This document shows, in pieces, positions 1-5,194 of a stretch of 5,288 nt of DNA. Positions within the stretch are counted from its first letter, which is position 1. Each line of letters opens with the position of its first letter. The position numbers and the translations under genes are program-made. The notes under the pieces were generated by a model, which was not told the origin of the DNA, did not search any database, and saw nothing but the letters and a program-made list of their open reading frames with translations. This DNA comes from Thermoplasmata archaeon (lineage in GTDB: Archaea > Thermoplasmatota > Thermoplasmata > Lutacidiplasmatales > UBA184), in the NCBI GenBank assembly GCA_021848165.1, contig JAJZMW010000147.1:1-5288 (forward strand), written 5' to 3'.

Positions 1-1
1 C

Positions 2-115
2 TGGCCGATCTCCACCGTCTGCCTCGTCGGGTGGATCGTTGTCCTCGTCGGCCTCGCGAGCGCCCTGCTCGGGCGGATCCGGGCCGTCTCCTTCCAGGAA
101 GGTCGTCAGATCTAG
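2..115 (+). CDS. C-terminal end of a membrane protein (partial, 5' end outside the window)
   Basis: Only the last 37 codons are present; they are open from the left edge and stop at TAG 113-115. The translation contains one hydrophobic stretch (about residues 5-24, rich in V, L, I, G and A, with two Trp) followed by a short basic and polar tail ending in FQEGRQI. This looks like the last transmembrane helix and cytoplasmic tail of an integral membrane protein, perhaps a transporter. Third codon positions are almost all G or C, as in the other genes here, and the two other plus frames give Arg/Pro-rich shadow peptides; that is the main reason to believe it. It converges on the DUF1211-like gene. 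The fragment is too short to assign a family. Confidence 0.55.
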   Translation, partial: WPISTVCLVGWIVVLVGLASALLGRIRAVSFQEGRQI

Positions 116-271
116 CGCGTCCAAGGAGTCCGCTCCTCGGCGAGGGGGGTGCGTCCTCGGGGCCTTTCGGCCACCGGGCCCTCTCGCGCCCGGGGGGTGC
201 AACGATCTCGAGGGCGGGCCGATCCCCTCGCTCGGGCCCGATGACCGCGCGGACGGCGACCCCGCACCTCG
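116..271. repeat. Convergent intergenic gap with clustered GC-rich hairpins
   Basis: This gap lies between two convergent gene ends. It holds several short inverted repeats: GGAG/CTCC at 125-136, CCTC/GAGG at 135-145, GGCC/GGCC around TTTC at 161-172, CCGGGC/GCCCGG at 174-193 (6-bp arms, 8-nt loop) and CGGGCC/GGCCCG at 215-240. They could end transcription or stabilise 3' ends on both strands. None is followed by a T-run, the usual archaeal termination signal, and hairpins of this length occur by chance in DNA this GC-rich. I see no small gene here. Confidence 0.3.
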
Positions 272-1012
272 TCAGTCCGTTCCCGCCCCCGGCGCCGACG
301 GATGGCGCGGTGGCGGCGTACGCTCCAGCGCCCGATCGATCTCCCGCCCCCAGTACCAGGCGACCACGGCGACCGCCGCGAAGATCGGGAACCAGAGCGC
401 GGTCTCGACATGCAGCACGAGCCCGATGACCCCCGCGTTCGGGTCGGTCCAGGTGCGCGAGTAGATCCGCGTCCAGAAGAACGGTAGGCAAGAGACGAGC
501 AACGCCGCGGCGCAGGCGTAGAAGGAGCGCGCGTAGGAGAGGATCGCGCGAGCGAGCGCCGGGCGCTCGGCGGCTTCGAGTCGGCGCAACGACGACTGCG
601 CCAGATAGCCGAGGATGACCAGGATCAGGGCCAGATCGACCGACCAGGCGATCGCCGCCATGTGCGTCGTGAGCTGCTCCGCGAGGGTCTCGTTCGGATA
701 GTAGGCGATCCCGAACCAGACGATGTAGAGCAGGTACGGCTCGACGGTCGCGAGCATCAGGAGGACGATGTTCAGCAGGACCGGCGGTTGCTCGCGGCCC
801 CGGAGGTTCGCCATGATGCGCACGTAGCTGATCCAGACCCAGACGAGGATCGTGAAGCTCAGGGCGAACTCCACGACCTGAGCGAGCGCCCGGTCCCAGG
901 TGTCGGGGGGCGAGAGCGCGAACTGGATCGCGGAGAAGGTGATCGAGAGCCCGAAGATGATCTCGCTGAGCGTCTCCATCTGCTCGGCGGTGAGCCGACT
1001 GAACGACGCCAT
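272..1012 (-). CDS. TMEM175/DUF1211-like integral membrane protein (putative potassium-channel relative)
   Basis: This 246-residue membrane protein is predicted to have about six helices. The N-terminus (residues 12-33) resembles the TMEM175 pore-helix signature RxxxFSDGVFAI: here LSEIIFGL (15-22) followed by SITF. Residues 45-97 follow the next family block closely, with a helix ending in FxLSF..LVWVWISY, a basic loop (NLRGRE), then NIVLLML...EPYLL. More hydrophobic segments lie near 118-138, 161-180 and 196-221; the tail (222-246) is Pro/Arg-rich. Known bacterial and archaeal TMEM175 proteins are potassium-permeable channels in the cytoplasmic membrane. In this copy FSD is replaced by LSE and the family's leading Arg is missing, so conductance cannot be assumed. 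It is the last gene of a three-gene minus-strand run, 42 bases after its neighbour. The ATG at 1012 is the longest start in frame; Met12 is an alternative but would remove residues just before the first helix. Confidence 0.72.
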   Translation of the reverse strand: MASFSRLTAEQMETLSEIIFGLSITFSAIQFALSPPDTWDRALAQVVEFALSFTILVWVWISYVRIMANLRGREQPPVLLNIVLLMLATVEPYLLYIVWFGIAYYPNETLAEQLTTHMAAIAWSVDLALILVILGYLAQSSLRRLEAAERPALARAILSYARSFYACAAALLVSCLPFFWTRIYSRTWTDPNAGVIGLVLHVETALWFPIFAAVAVVAWYWGREIDRALERTPPPRHPSAPGAGTD

Positions 1013-1026
1013 CGGTCCGGTCAGCG

Positions 1027-1032
1027 CCTCCC
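1027..1032 (-). promoter_or_regulatory. Possible Shine-Dalgarno GGGAGG for the DUF1211-like gene
   Basis: GGGAGG on the minus strand lies in the 42-base gap before the ATG at 1012, but 14 bases away from it. That is longer than usual, so the site supports the start only weakly. A second GGGAGG (1049-1054) directly follows the upstream stop codon and is too far away to serve. Confidence 0.35.
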
Positions 1033-1054
1033 GTTCGGGTCGGATCGTGCCTCC

Positions 1055-1924
1055 CTAGGCATCGTGGACCTCGCCGCTCGGCTCGTCGCGGATCTGGAGG
1101 CGGCCGAAGTGGAACCGGGAGGAGCGGAACGCCCACGCGCGTCGGAGGAACCGACGCTGCGCGGTGGACTCCCCCCAGGAGAAGGCGAGGGCGAGATACC
1201 ATGCGACCGGGGCGTAGATGAGGAGCGAGACGAGGAAGAGCCGGGGGTCGAGGGTGGCGCCGGGAAGGACCGCGACGATCGCGACCGTCGTCCCGCCCAG
1301 CACGAGCACCACCAGGCCGAGCCACAGGTAGGGGAACGGCAGGGTATCGATGATGCGGACGCGCAGCCGGGCCGCGAGGAACGGCGCGGCGGGAGCGATC
1401 GCGACGGCGAGGAGGAGGCCGACCTCGATCTCGTCGGTGAAGAACACGAGGGGATGGTAGGCGGTCAGATTCAGATTGAGGGCCCCGCCACGTTCGATCA
1501 GCACGAGGAAGATCAGCTCGATGCCGAGAAGGATCCCCCACAGGATCCCGAACCGGCCCCACACCTCCTTGCGTGTGTCCGGCCGGGTCGGCGGGGTCAC
1601 GATGATCTGGCGTCCCGCCCCCGGGATCCACCCGAGGAGCGAGCCGACCACGACCGGCACCCACTCGCCGAGAACGAAGGCGCCGAGATACGCCGCGGCG
1701 AACCAGACGACGGAGTAGAGTCCGAGCAGCATGAACAACAGGATCGCGATCGACGGGAGGTCCCTCGTCGCCCACCGGGCTTGCGGGGCCATGAATTGGT
1801 GGACCACGAGGAGATAGGCGGCGACGAGGGCGAACGGGATCGCCCAGAGCCACCCGAGAGGGATCCGGTACGTCGGCTCGGGAAGCGAGGGAGCTCCGGC
1901 GGCTCCGGCGGCGGACCCCCCCAC
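1055..1924 (-). CDS. Polytopic membrane protein of unknown family (about seven helices)
   Basis: I do not recognise a family for this 289-residue protein. Hydrophobic segments lie at about residues 22-44, 58-78, 79-100, 124-144, 158-183, 196-220 and 228-250. A hydrophilic loop (101-123, PPTRPDTRKE) sits after the third, and a basic C-terminal tail (251-289, Arg-rich up to 270) is probably cytoplasmic. Acidic residues sit in or at the edge of hydrophobic stretches: E136 in segment 4 and D164, E165 and E167 at the start of segment 5. These could bind ions or protons, but nothing in the sequence proves it. The N-terminus (GGSAAGAAG) is low in complexity and has no obvious signal peptide. The start is GTG at 1924, the first start after the regulator's stop in the same frame, with GAGGGG five bases upstream. 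It sits between the regulator and the DUF1211-like gene with short gaps, which suggests co-transcription and related roles. Confidence 0.75.
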   Translation of the reverse strand: MGGSAAGAAGAPSLPEPTYRIPLGWLWAIPFALVAAYLLVVHQFMAPQARWATRDLPSIAILLFMLLGLYSVVWFAAAYLGAFVLGEWVPVVVGSLLGWIPGAGRQIIVTPPTRPDTRKEVWGRFGILWGILLGIELIFLVLIERGGALNLNLTAYHPLVFFTDEIEVGLLLAVAIAPAAPFLAARLRVRIIDTLPFPYLWLGLVVLVLGGTTVAIVAVLPGATLDPRLFLVSLLIYAPVAWYLALAFSWGESTAQRRFLRRAWAFRSSRFHFGRLQIRDEPSGEVHDA

Positions 1925-1929
1925 GACGA

Positions 1930-1935
1930 CCCCTC
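1930..1935 (-). promoter_or_regulatory. Shine-Dalgarno GAGGGG supporting the GTG start at 1924
   Basis: GAGGGG on the minus strand ends five bases before the GTG at 1924, within the 33-base gap after the regulator's TAG (1958-1960). Good spacing and position support both the non-ATG start and independent translation initiation in a shared transcript. Confidence 0.5.
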
Positions 1936-1957
1936 GATCGTCCGACGGGCTCCCCCG

Positions 1958-2731
1958 CTATGAACATTCGGTCGCTTCGGCGGCGAGGGAGACCGCCCCG
2001 GGGGCCCCGGGCCTTCGAGGCGGCGCCCGGACGTGGGCATCGACCAGCTTCTTCTCGATCAGGGCGAGCGTCACCGAGAGCGTGGAGGCGGCGATCCGGA
2101 GCTTCGCGGCGAGCTCGGTCAGCGTGATGCGCCGCGGGACCTCGAAGTAGCCGAGCCGCACCGCCTCGCTCAGGACCTCCTGCTGGCGGGCCGTGAATCG
2201 CTCGGTGAGCGCCTCCCGGCTCCCGGGCCGGAGCGCTTCGACGTCGAGGCGGATCCGCGCCGCCCGCAGCCGCTCGATCAGGCGGCGGATCTTCGGTTCC
2301 GTCCCGACGATCGTCCACGTCGCGACCCCCGCCTGGATCGGGAACGGGAACTGGCGCATCAGGCGCAGCCGTTTCGCGACCGGGAGGAACGTCGGCCCGT
2401 CGTAGACGATCCGGTACGTGCTCGTCCGCGGACCGGCGCTCAGGAGCTCCACCGATCGGACGTGGGGGAGCTGGGCGAGCGTCTCGGTCCAGCCGGCCGG
2501 GCGGTCGGAGGAGAGCCGCAGTTCGAAGAGAACGACGCCCTGGCGCAGTTCGAGCCGGTCGAGGACCTCGAGACGGACCGTCGGGTGGAGGGAGGAGAAC
2601 CGCTGCATCCAGACCCCCCGGGGGAGGTGGATCCGCAGGCGGCAGGAGGCGACCCGCTCGGGGGCCGGGGGCGAGCGGGAGGCCCGGGGGCGTCGCCGGC
2701 GCGGGCGCGCTGGCGCCCCGGAGGTCGGCAT
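1958..2731 (-). CDS. Bat-type HTH_10 transcriptional regulator (bacterio-opsin activator family)
   Basis: This 257-residue protein is a likely DNA-binding transcription factor of the archaeal Bat/HTH_10 type. Residues 30-165 form the N-terminal sensor-like region seen in these proteins, starting with a beta strand (CRLRIHLPRG) and containing LEVLDRLEL and a YRIVYDGPTFLPVA segment. The C-terminal HTH_10 domain spans about 175-232. Its signature is clear: FTARQQEVLSEAVRLGYFEVPR, then ITLTELAAKL (turn) and the recognition helix STLSVTLALIEKKL. Two parts look unusual: an Arg/Pro-rich N-terminus (residues 5-26) and an Ala/Pro-rich C-terminal tail (233-257). The ATG at 2731 is kept because the next in-frame Met (42) would cut into the conserved N-terminal strand. 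No Shine-Dalgarno precedes it, so the transcript may be leaderless. It heads the operon with two membrane proteins and is divergent from the DUF488 gene, so it may control either or both. The ligand or signal is unknown. Confidence 0.85.
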   Translation of the reverse strand: MPTSGAPARPRRRRPRASRSPPAPERVASCRLRIHLPRGVWMQRFSSLHPTVRLEVLDRLELRQGVVLFELRLSSDRPAGWTETLAQLPHVRSVELLSAGPRTSTYRIVYDGPTFLPVAKRLRLMRQFPFPIQAGVATWTIVGTEPKIRRLIERLRAARIRLDVEALRPGSREALTERFTARQQEVLSEAVRLGYFEVPRRITLTELAAKLRIAASTLSVTLALIEKKLVDAHVRAPPRRPGAPGAVSLAAEATECS

Positions 2732-2756
2732 GGGATGGGGAGGAGGCGCGGGCCCG

Positions 2757-2765
2757 CTTGAAACT
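2757..2765 (-). promoter_or_regulatory. Candidate promoter element AGTTTCAAG upstream of the HTH_10 gene
   Basis: Read on the minus strand this is AGTTTCAAG, the most AT-rich patch before the regulator. It lies 26 to 34 bases before the ATG at 2731, where an archaeal TATA box would sit for a leaderless transcript; this matches the absence of a Shine-Dalgarno. A near copy (AGTTTCGAG) lies upstream of the ClC gene at 5147-5155. It is not a consensus TATA box, so the call is tentative. Confidence 0.3.
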
Positions 2766-2770
2766 GCGGG

Positions 2771-2803
2771 CGTTCGGTCTCGAACGGTCTAGCCGGTAAG
2801 ACC
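2771..2803. promoter_or_regulatory. Inverted-repeat cluster, candidate operator
   Basis: CGTTCG (2771-2776) and CGAACG (2781-2786) are perfect inverted arms around GTCT. CGGTCT also recurs as a direct repeat at 2775-2780 and 2785-2790. A second pair, GGTCT (2786-2790) and AGACC (2799-2803), adjoins it. The cluster lies between divergent genes, one of which encodes a DNA-binding protein, so an autoregulatory operator is plausible. The arms are short, so chance is possible. Confidence 0.35.
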
Positions 2804-2851
2804 ATGCCCTTCGGGGAGATCTCTGCCACGACCCGAGACGGGGGCCCGCGC

Positions 2852-3295
2852 ATGATCCGGATCAAACGCATCTACGATCCACCCGCCGCTTCCGACGGGG
2901 CGCGCATCTTGATCGATCGCCTGTGGCCCCGGGGGATCTCCCGGGAGCGGGCCGCGCTCACCGAATGGCGACGAGAACTCGCCCCGAGCGATGGGCTGCG
3001 GGAGTGGTACGGTCATCTCCCGGAGCGGTTCGCTCGGTTCCGGGAGCGCTATCGCATGGAACTGTTGCGCGACCCGGACGCCCTGGCCGAGCTCGCGCTC
3101 CGCTCCGAGTCGGCTCCCCTCACGCTCCTCTACGCGGCCCGGGACGGGCCCCGGTCGAACGCGGCGGTCCTCGCCGAGCTCTTGGCGGAGGCGGCGAACG
3201 GCGCCGGCACCCGAGGACGTCGAGCGCGGCCCGTTCGCTCACGGGCGACGGCGGTCGCGCAGCCGCGCCCACACGCTCCCCCACGGAAGCGGTAG
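2852..3295 (+). CDS. DUF488 family protein (YeaO-like)
   Basis: The protein starts with the YeaO-type motif MIRIKRIYDPP and continues through SDGARILIDRLWPRGI, WRRELAPS..LREWYGH, then F.RFRERYRMEL and LTLLYAARD...NAAVLAELL. These follow the whole length of E. coli YeaO-type DUF488 proteins in order. The biochemical role of this family is not established to my knowledge; it is a small soluble, probably cytoplasmic protein. The start at 2852 is chosen because the family begins at this Met; an ATG at 2804 would add 16 residues with no family match. From this start the protein is 147 residues, against about 115-120 for the family. The extra 30 or so (after LAELLAEA) are Arg/Pro-rich and run antisense to the 3' end of the ClC gene, suggesting stop loss or tail extension. 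It is divergent from the HTH_10 regulator and convergent with the ClC gene. Confidence 0.85.
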   Translation: MIRIKRIYDPPAASDGARILIDRLWPRGISRERAALTEWRRELAPSDGLREWYGHLPERFARFRERYRMELLRDPDALAELALRSESAPLTLLYAARDGPRSNAAVLAELLAEAANGAGTRGRRARPVRSRATAVAQPRPHAPPRKR

Positions 3296-5100
3296 GGTCC
3301 GCTCCCGGTGGGACTCGGCCCGGTGCCAGATCCTCCGGGCCTCGAACGGACCTTCCCGCGTGACGAACCCGATGACCCGGAGGGGTCGTCCGGCGCGACC
3401 ACGGGGATCGCGCTCGCTTCCATCGACGTGAGCCGATCGATCGCGGTCCGCGACGGTTCCTCCGGGTACGCAATTGCTTCGGGCACCCGGGCGACGTCTC
3501 CGATCGGAGCGGACGGGTCCCCCCCGGCGTCGAGGTACCGCTGGAGATCGGTGCGGGTCTGGAACTGCCAGGGCTGGGAGGGGGTGCGCCGGGTCACCAA
3601 CGCCGCCTCCTCGCCGTCCTTCCGGGCGAGCGCCCGCCGGGCGTCGGCGGCGAGGGTGCTCGGAGGGAGCTCGACGACCGTCGCGTGCACGATCGAGCGG
3701 ACGGGGATCTGCTCGAGCGGGTCGACCGAGTACTCTCGCGCCACGTGGACGCCGCGTCGGGCGATCTTTTCCGTGAGGATGTCCCGCTTCATCGCGAGGA
3801 CGGCGATCCCGTCCGCGACGAACACGGCGATGAGAAGGGGCAGCGCGGCGTCGAGGTCGTGGGTCAGCTCGAGGGCGAACACGACGCCGGTGAGCGGTGC
3901 CCGCATCGTGGATCCGAGGGTCGCGGTCATCGCGAGGAGCGCCCACACCGGCTCGGATCCTCCGGGGAGTACTAGCGGGATGAGCGCGCCGAGCGAGCCC
4001 CCGATCAGGAGGAGCGGGGCGAGGATCCCCCCGGAGGTCCCCGACCCGAGGGCGAGCGACCAGACGAGCCATTTCGCGATCAGGAGGCTCACGAGCGCGG
4101 CGAGGGCGAGCGTCACCGTCGGGCTCCCGACGAGCATCGCGGGGTTCGAGCAGGAGAGGAGCGAGCAGATCCCGCCGTACCCGACGCCGAGCACTCCCAC
4201 GGCGATCAGACCCCCGACGCCGACCGCGATCCCCCCGATCGCCGGCCACCACATCCAATGCACGGGAAGCCGGCGGAAGGCGTCCTCGAAGAAGTAGACC
4301 GAGAAGGAGAGGGCGACCGCGAGCCCTCCCGCCGCGAGGCCGATGATCACCGAGCCCCCCAGGAGCGCCGGCGAGGGGACCCCGGTCGCGGCCATCGGGA
4401 ACAGGGGCCCGGTGCCATGGGCCGGTACGAGCCCCCAGCTCGCGAACGCCGCCACGCCGCTGGCGACCCCGACCGGGAGGAGGCTCCGCGGCTTCCACTC
4501 GAAGAGCAGGAGCTCCCCCGCGAGAAGGATCGCCGCGAGCGGCGTGTTGAAGATCGCCGCCATCCCGGCGGCGGCGCCGGCGACGAGGAGCGTCTTCCGC
4601 TCCCCGTCGGTCAGGTGGAGGAACTGCGCGTACACCGAGCCGAACGCGGCGCCGGTCATGATGATCGGGCCCTCGGCGCCGAACGGGCCCCCGGTGCCGA
4701 TGGAGATCGCCGAGGAGACCGGCTTGAGGACCGTCACCCGCGGCTCGATCCGGCTGCGATGGATCAGGATCGACTCGATCGCTTCGGGGATGCCGTGGCC
4801 CCGGATCTTCGGCGAACCATAGCGCGCCATCAGCCCGATGACGAGGCCGCCCGCCACGGGGACCAGAATCGAAAGCACGCCCCACGTGTTCTCGGGCGGT
4901 ACGACCTGGATCGACCAGCGGCCGAAGTAGAAGAGGTTCGTGAACAGCCCGATGAGATCGTAGAGCGCCGCGGCGACGAACGCCGCGACGACCCCGACCA
5001 CGACGGCGAAGAGCGAGAGAACGACCAACCGCTGGTCGGAGGTCGTGAAATCGCCGAGCTCGCCGACGCCCGGGTGCGTCGATCGAGAGGCGGACGCCAT
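3130..5100 (-). CDS. ClC-family chloride channel/transporter with CBS domains, frameshifted near its 3' end
   Basis: This is a voltage-gated-type chloride channel or anion/proton antiporter of the cytoplasmic membrane. The ClC domain spans about residues 25-437. Signatures in order are GHGIPEA (101-107, GSGIP motif), GGPFGAEGPI (137-146, GREGP motif with gating Glu143), FNTPLA (184-189) and GSGTSGGILAP (352-362). CBS domains follow: the first at about 465-527, the second from about 532. The second matches up to DDPS (574), then the frame turns into Gly/Ser/Arg-rich sequence that is antisense of the DUF488 gene. The expected ending is encoded in the neighbouring frame (3379 to 3239), so the intact protein would be about 620 residues. 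The residues aligning with the central-site Ser and Tyr of E. coli ClC are His102 and Leu442, and the one aligning with the internal proton Glu203 is Leu197. The ATG at 5100 is the longest start in frame and has a GGAAGG site 11 bases upstream. Family membership is very secure; ion specificity is not. Confidence 0.93.
   Translation of the reverse strand: MASASRSTHPGVGELGDFTTSDQRLVVLSLFAVVVGVVAAFVAAALYDLIGLFTNLFYFGRWSIQVVPPENTWGVLSILVPVAGGLVIGLMARYGSPKIRGHGIPEAIESILIHRSRIEPRVTVLKPVSSAISIGTGGPFGAEGPIIMTGAAFGSVYAQFLHLTDGERKTLLVAGAAAGMAAIFNTPLAAILLAGELLLFEWKPRSLLPVGVASGVAAFASWGLVPAHGTGPLFPMAATGVPSPALLGGSVIIGLAAGGLAVALSFSVYFFEDAFRRLPVHWMWWPAIGGIAVGVGGLIAVGVLGVGYGGICSLLSCSNPAMLVGSPTVTLALAALVSLLIAKWLVWSLALGSGTSGGILAPLLLIGGSLGALIPLVLPGGSEPVWALLAMTATLGSTMRAPLTGVVFALELTHDLDAALPLLIAVFVADGIAVLAMKRDILTEKIARRGVHVAREYSVDPLEQIPVRSIVHATVVELPPSTLAADARRALARKDGEEAALVTRRTPSQPWQFQTRTDLQRYLDAGGDPSAPIGDVARVPEAIAYPEEPSRTAIDRLTSMEASAIPVVAPDDPSGSSGSSRGKVRSRPGGSGTGPSPTGSGPYRFRGGACGRGCATAVARERTGRARRPRVPAPFAASAKSSARTAAFDRGPSRAA
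3239..3379 (-). pseudogene. Displaced C-terminal part of the ClC CBS2 domain, adjacent frame
   Basis: In the frame one base off from the main ClC reading, 46 codons read RVIGFVTREGPFEARRIWHR and onward to LPLPWGSVWARLRDRRRP, with stop TGA at 3239-3241. VIGFVTREG is the usual closing strand-helix of a CBS domain, and joining it after ...AIPVVAPDDPS restores a normal second CBS. Third positions in this stretch are nearly all G or C, while the main frame has many A/T third positions here. Restoring one C in the minus-strand run CTCCGGG, giving CTCCCGGG (3377-3381), joins the frames. It is either a sequencing/assembly error or a real truncating mutation. Confidence 0.8.
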
Positions 5101-5111
5101 CAGGCCGGTCG

Positions 5112-5119
5112 CCTTCCTC
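5112..5119 (-). promoter_or_regulatory. Shine-Dalgarno GAGGAAGG before the ClC gene
   Basis: The minus strand reads GAGGAAGG here, with GGAAGG ending 11 bases before the ATG at 5100. The spacing is slightly long but acceptable, and it supports the chosen start. Confidence 0.45.
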
Positions 5120-5146
5120 GCGGAGTCCGTTGCGGAATGGTCGTCC

Positions 5147-5155
5147 CTCGAAACT
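5147..5155 (-). promoter_or_regulatory. Candidate promoter element AGTTTCGAG upstream of the ClC gene
   Basis: The minus strand reads AGTTTCGAG, 47 to 55 bases before the ATG. A transcript starting about 25 bases downstream of it would have a short leader that includes the GAGGAAGG site. It differs by one base from the element in front of the HTH_10 gene (2757-2765). It is not a consensus TATA box. Confidence 0.28.
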
Positions 5156-5158
5156 TGT

Positions 5159-5194
5159 CCCGGCCCCTCGGCGCGCGCAGAGGACCGGGCCGGG
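5159..5194. repeat. Inverted repeat upstream of the ClC gene
   Basis: CCCGGCCC (5159-5166) and GGGCCGGG (5187-5194) are perfect 8-bp arms. An inner CTC/GAG pairing (5167-5169 with 5180-5182) extends the stem across a four-base bulge. It could be a terminator for a gene beyond the right edge, an operator for the ClC gene, or chance in GC-rich DNA. No T-run follows on either strand. The rest of 5195-5288 shows no gene that I can support. Confidence 0.35.

Larger units (their letters stand above)
2732..2851. promoter_or_regulatory. Divergent promoter region between the HTH_10 regulator and the DUF488 gene
   Basis: These 120 bases separate divergent start codons and should hold promoters for both directions. 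No AT-rich TATA box is visible. The inverted repeats at 2771-2786 and 2786-2803 and the AGTTTC element at 2757-2765 are the only structured parts. Bases 2804-2851 could be coding if the DUF488 gene used the upstream ATG at 2804. Confidence 0.5.

Noticed and set aside
31..464. Plus-strand open frames at the left edge (31-429 and 39-464)
   Set aside because: They are Arg/Pro/Ser-rich, overlap the convergent gene end, and have poorer third-position bias than the short partial frame ending at 115.
1925..1960. Fusion or stop readthrough between the HTH_10 gene and the next membrane protein, which share a reading frame
   Set aside because: The TAG at 1958-1960 is followed by a good ribosome-binding site and a GTG start, and the two families are unrelated, so two separate genes are more likely.
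662..1963. Long plus-strand open frame rich in Asp, Glu, Arg and Gly
   Set aside because: It is antisense to two well-supported membrane protein genes and the end of the regulator. Its highly charged composition is what the reverse complement of GC-rich hydrophobic coding sequence gives.
2033..2761. Plus-strand open frame opposite the HTH_10 gene
   Set aside because: It is a charged, low-complexity antisense shadow; the minus strand has a clear HTH_10 domain.
3371..3390. Programmed -1 ribosomal frameshift in the ClC gene
   Set aside because: The direction fits a -1 shift, but there is no classical slippery heptamer and no reason known to me for programmed frameshifting in ClC genes. A one-base deletion or sequence error is simpler.
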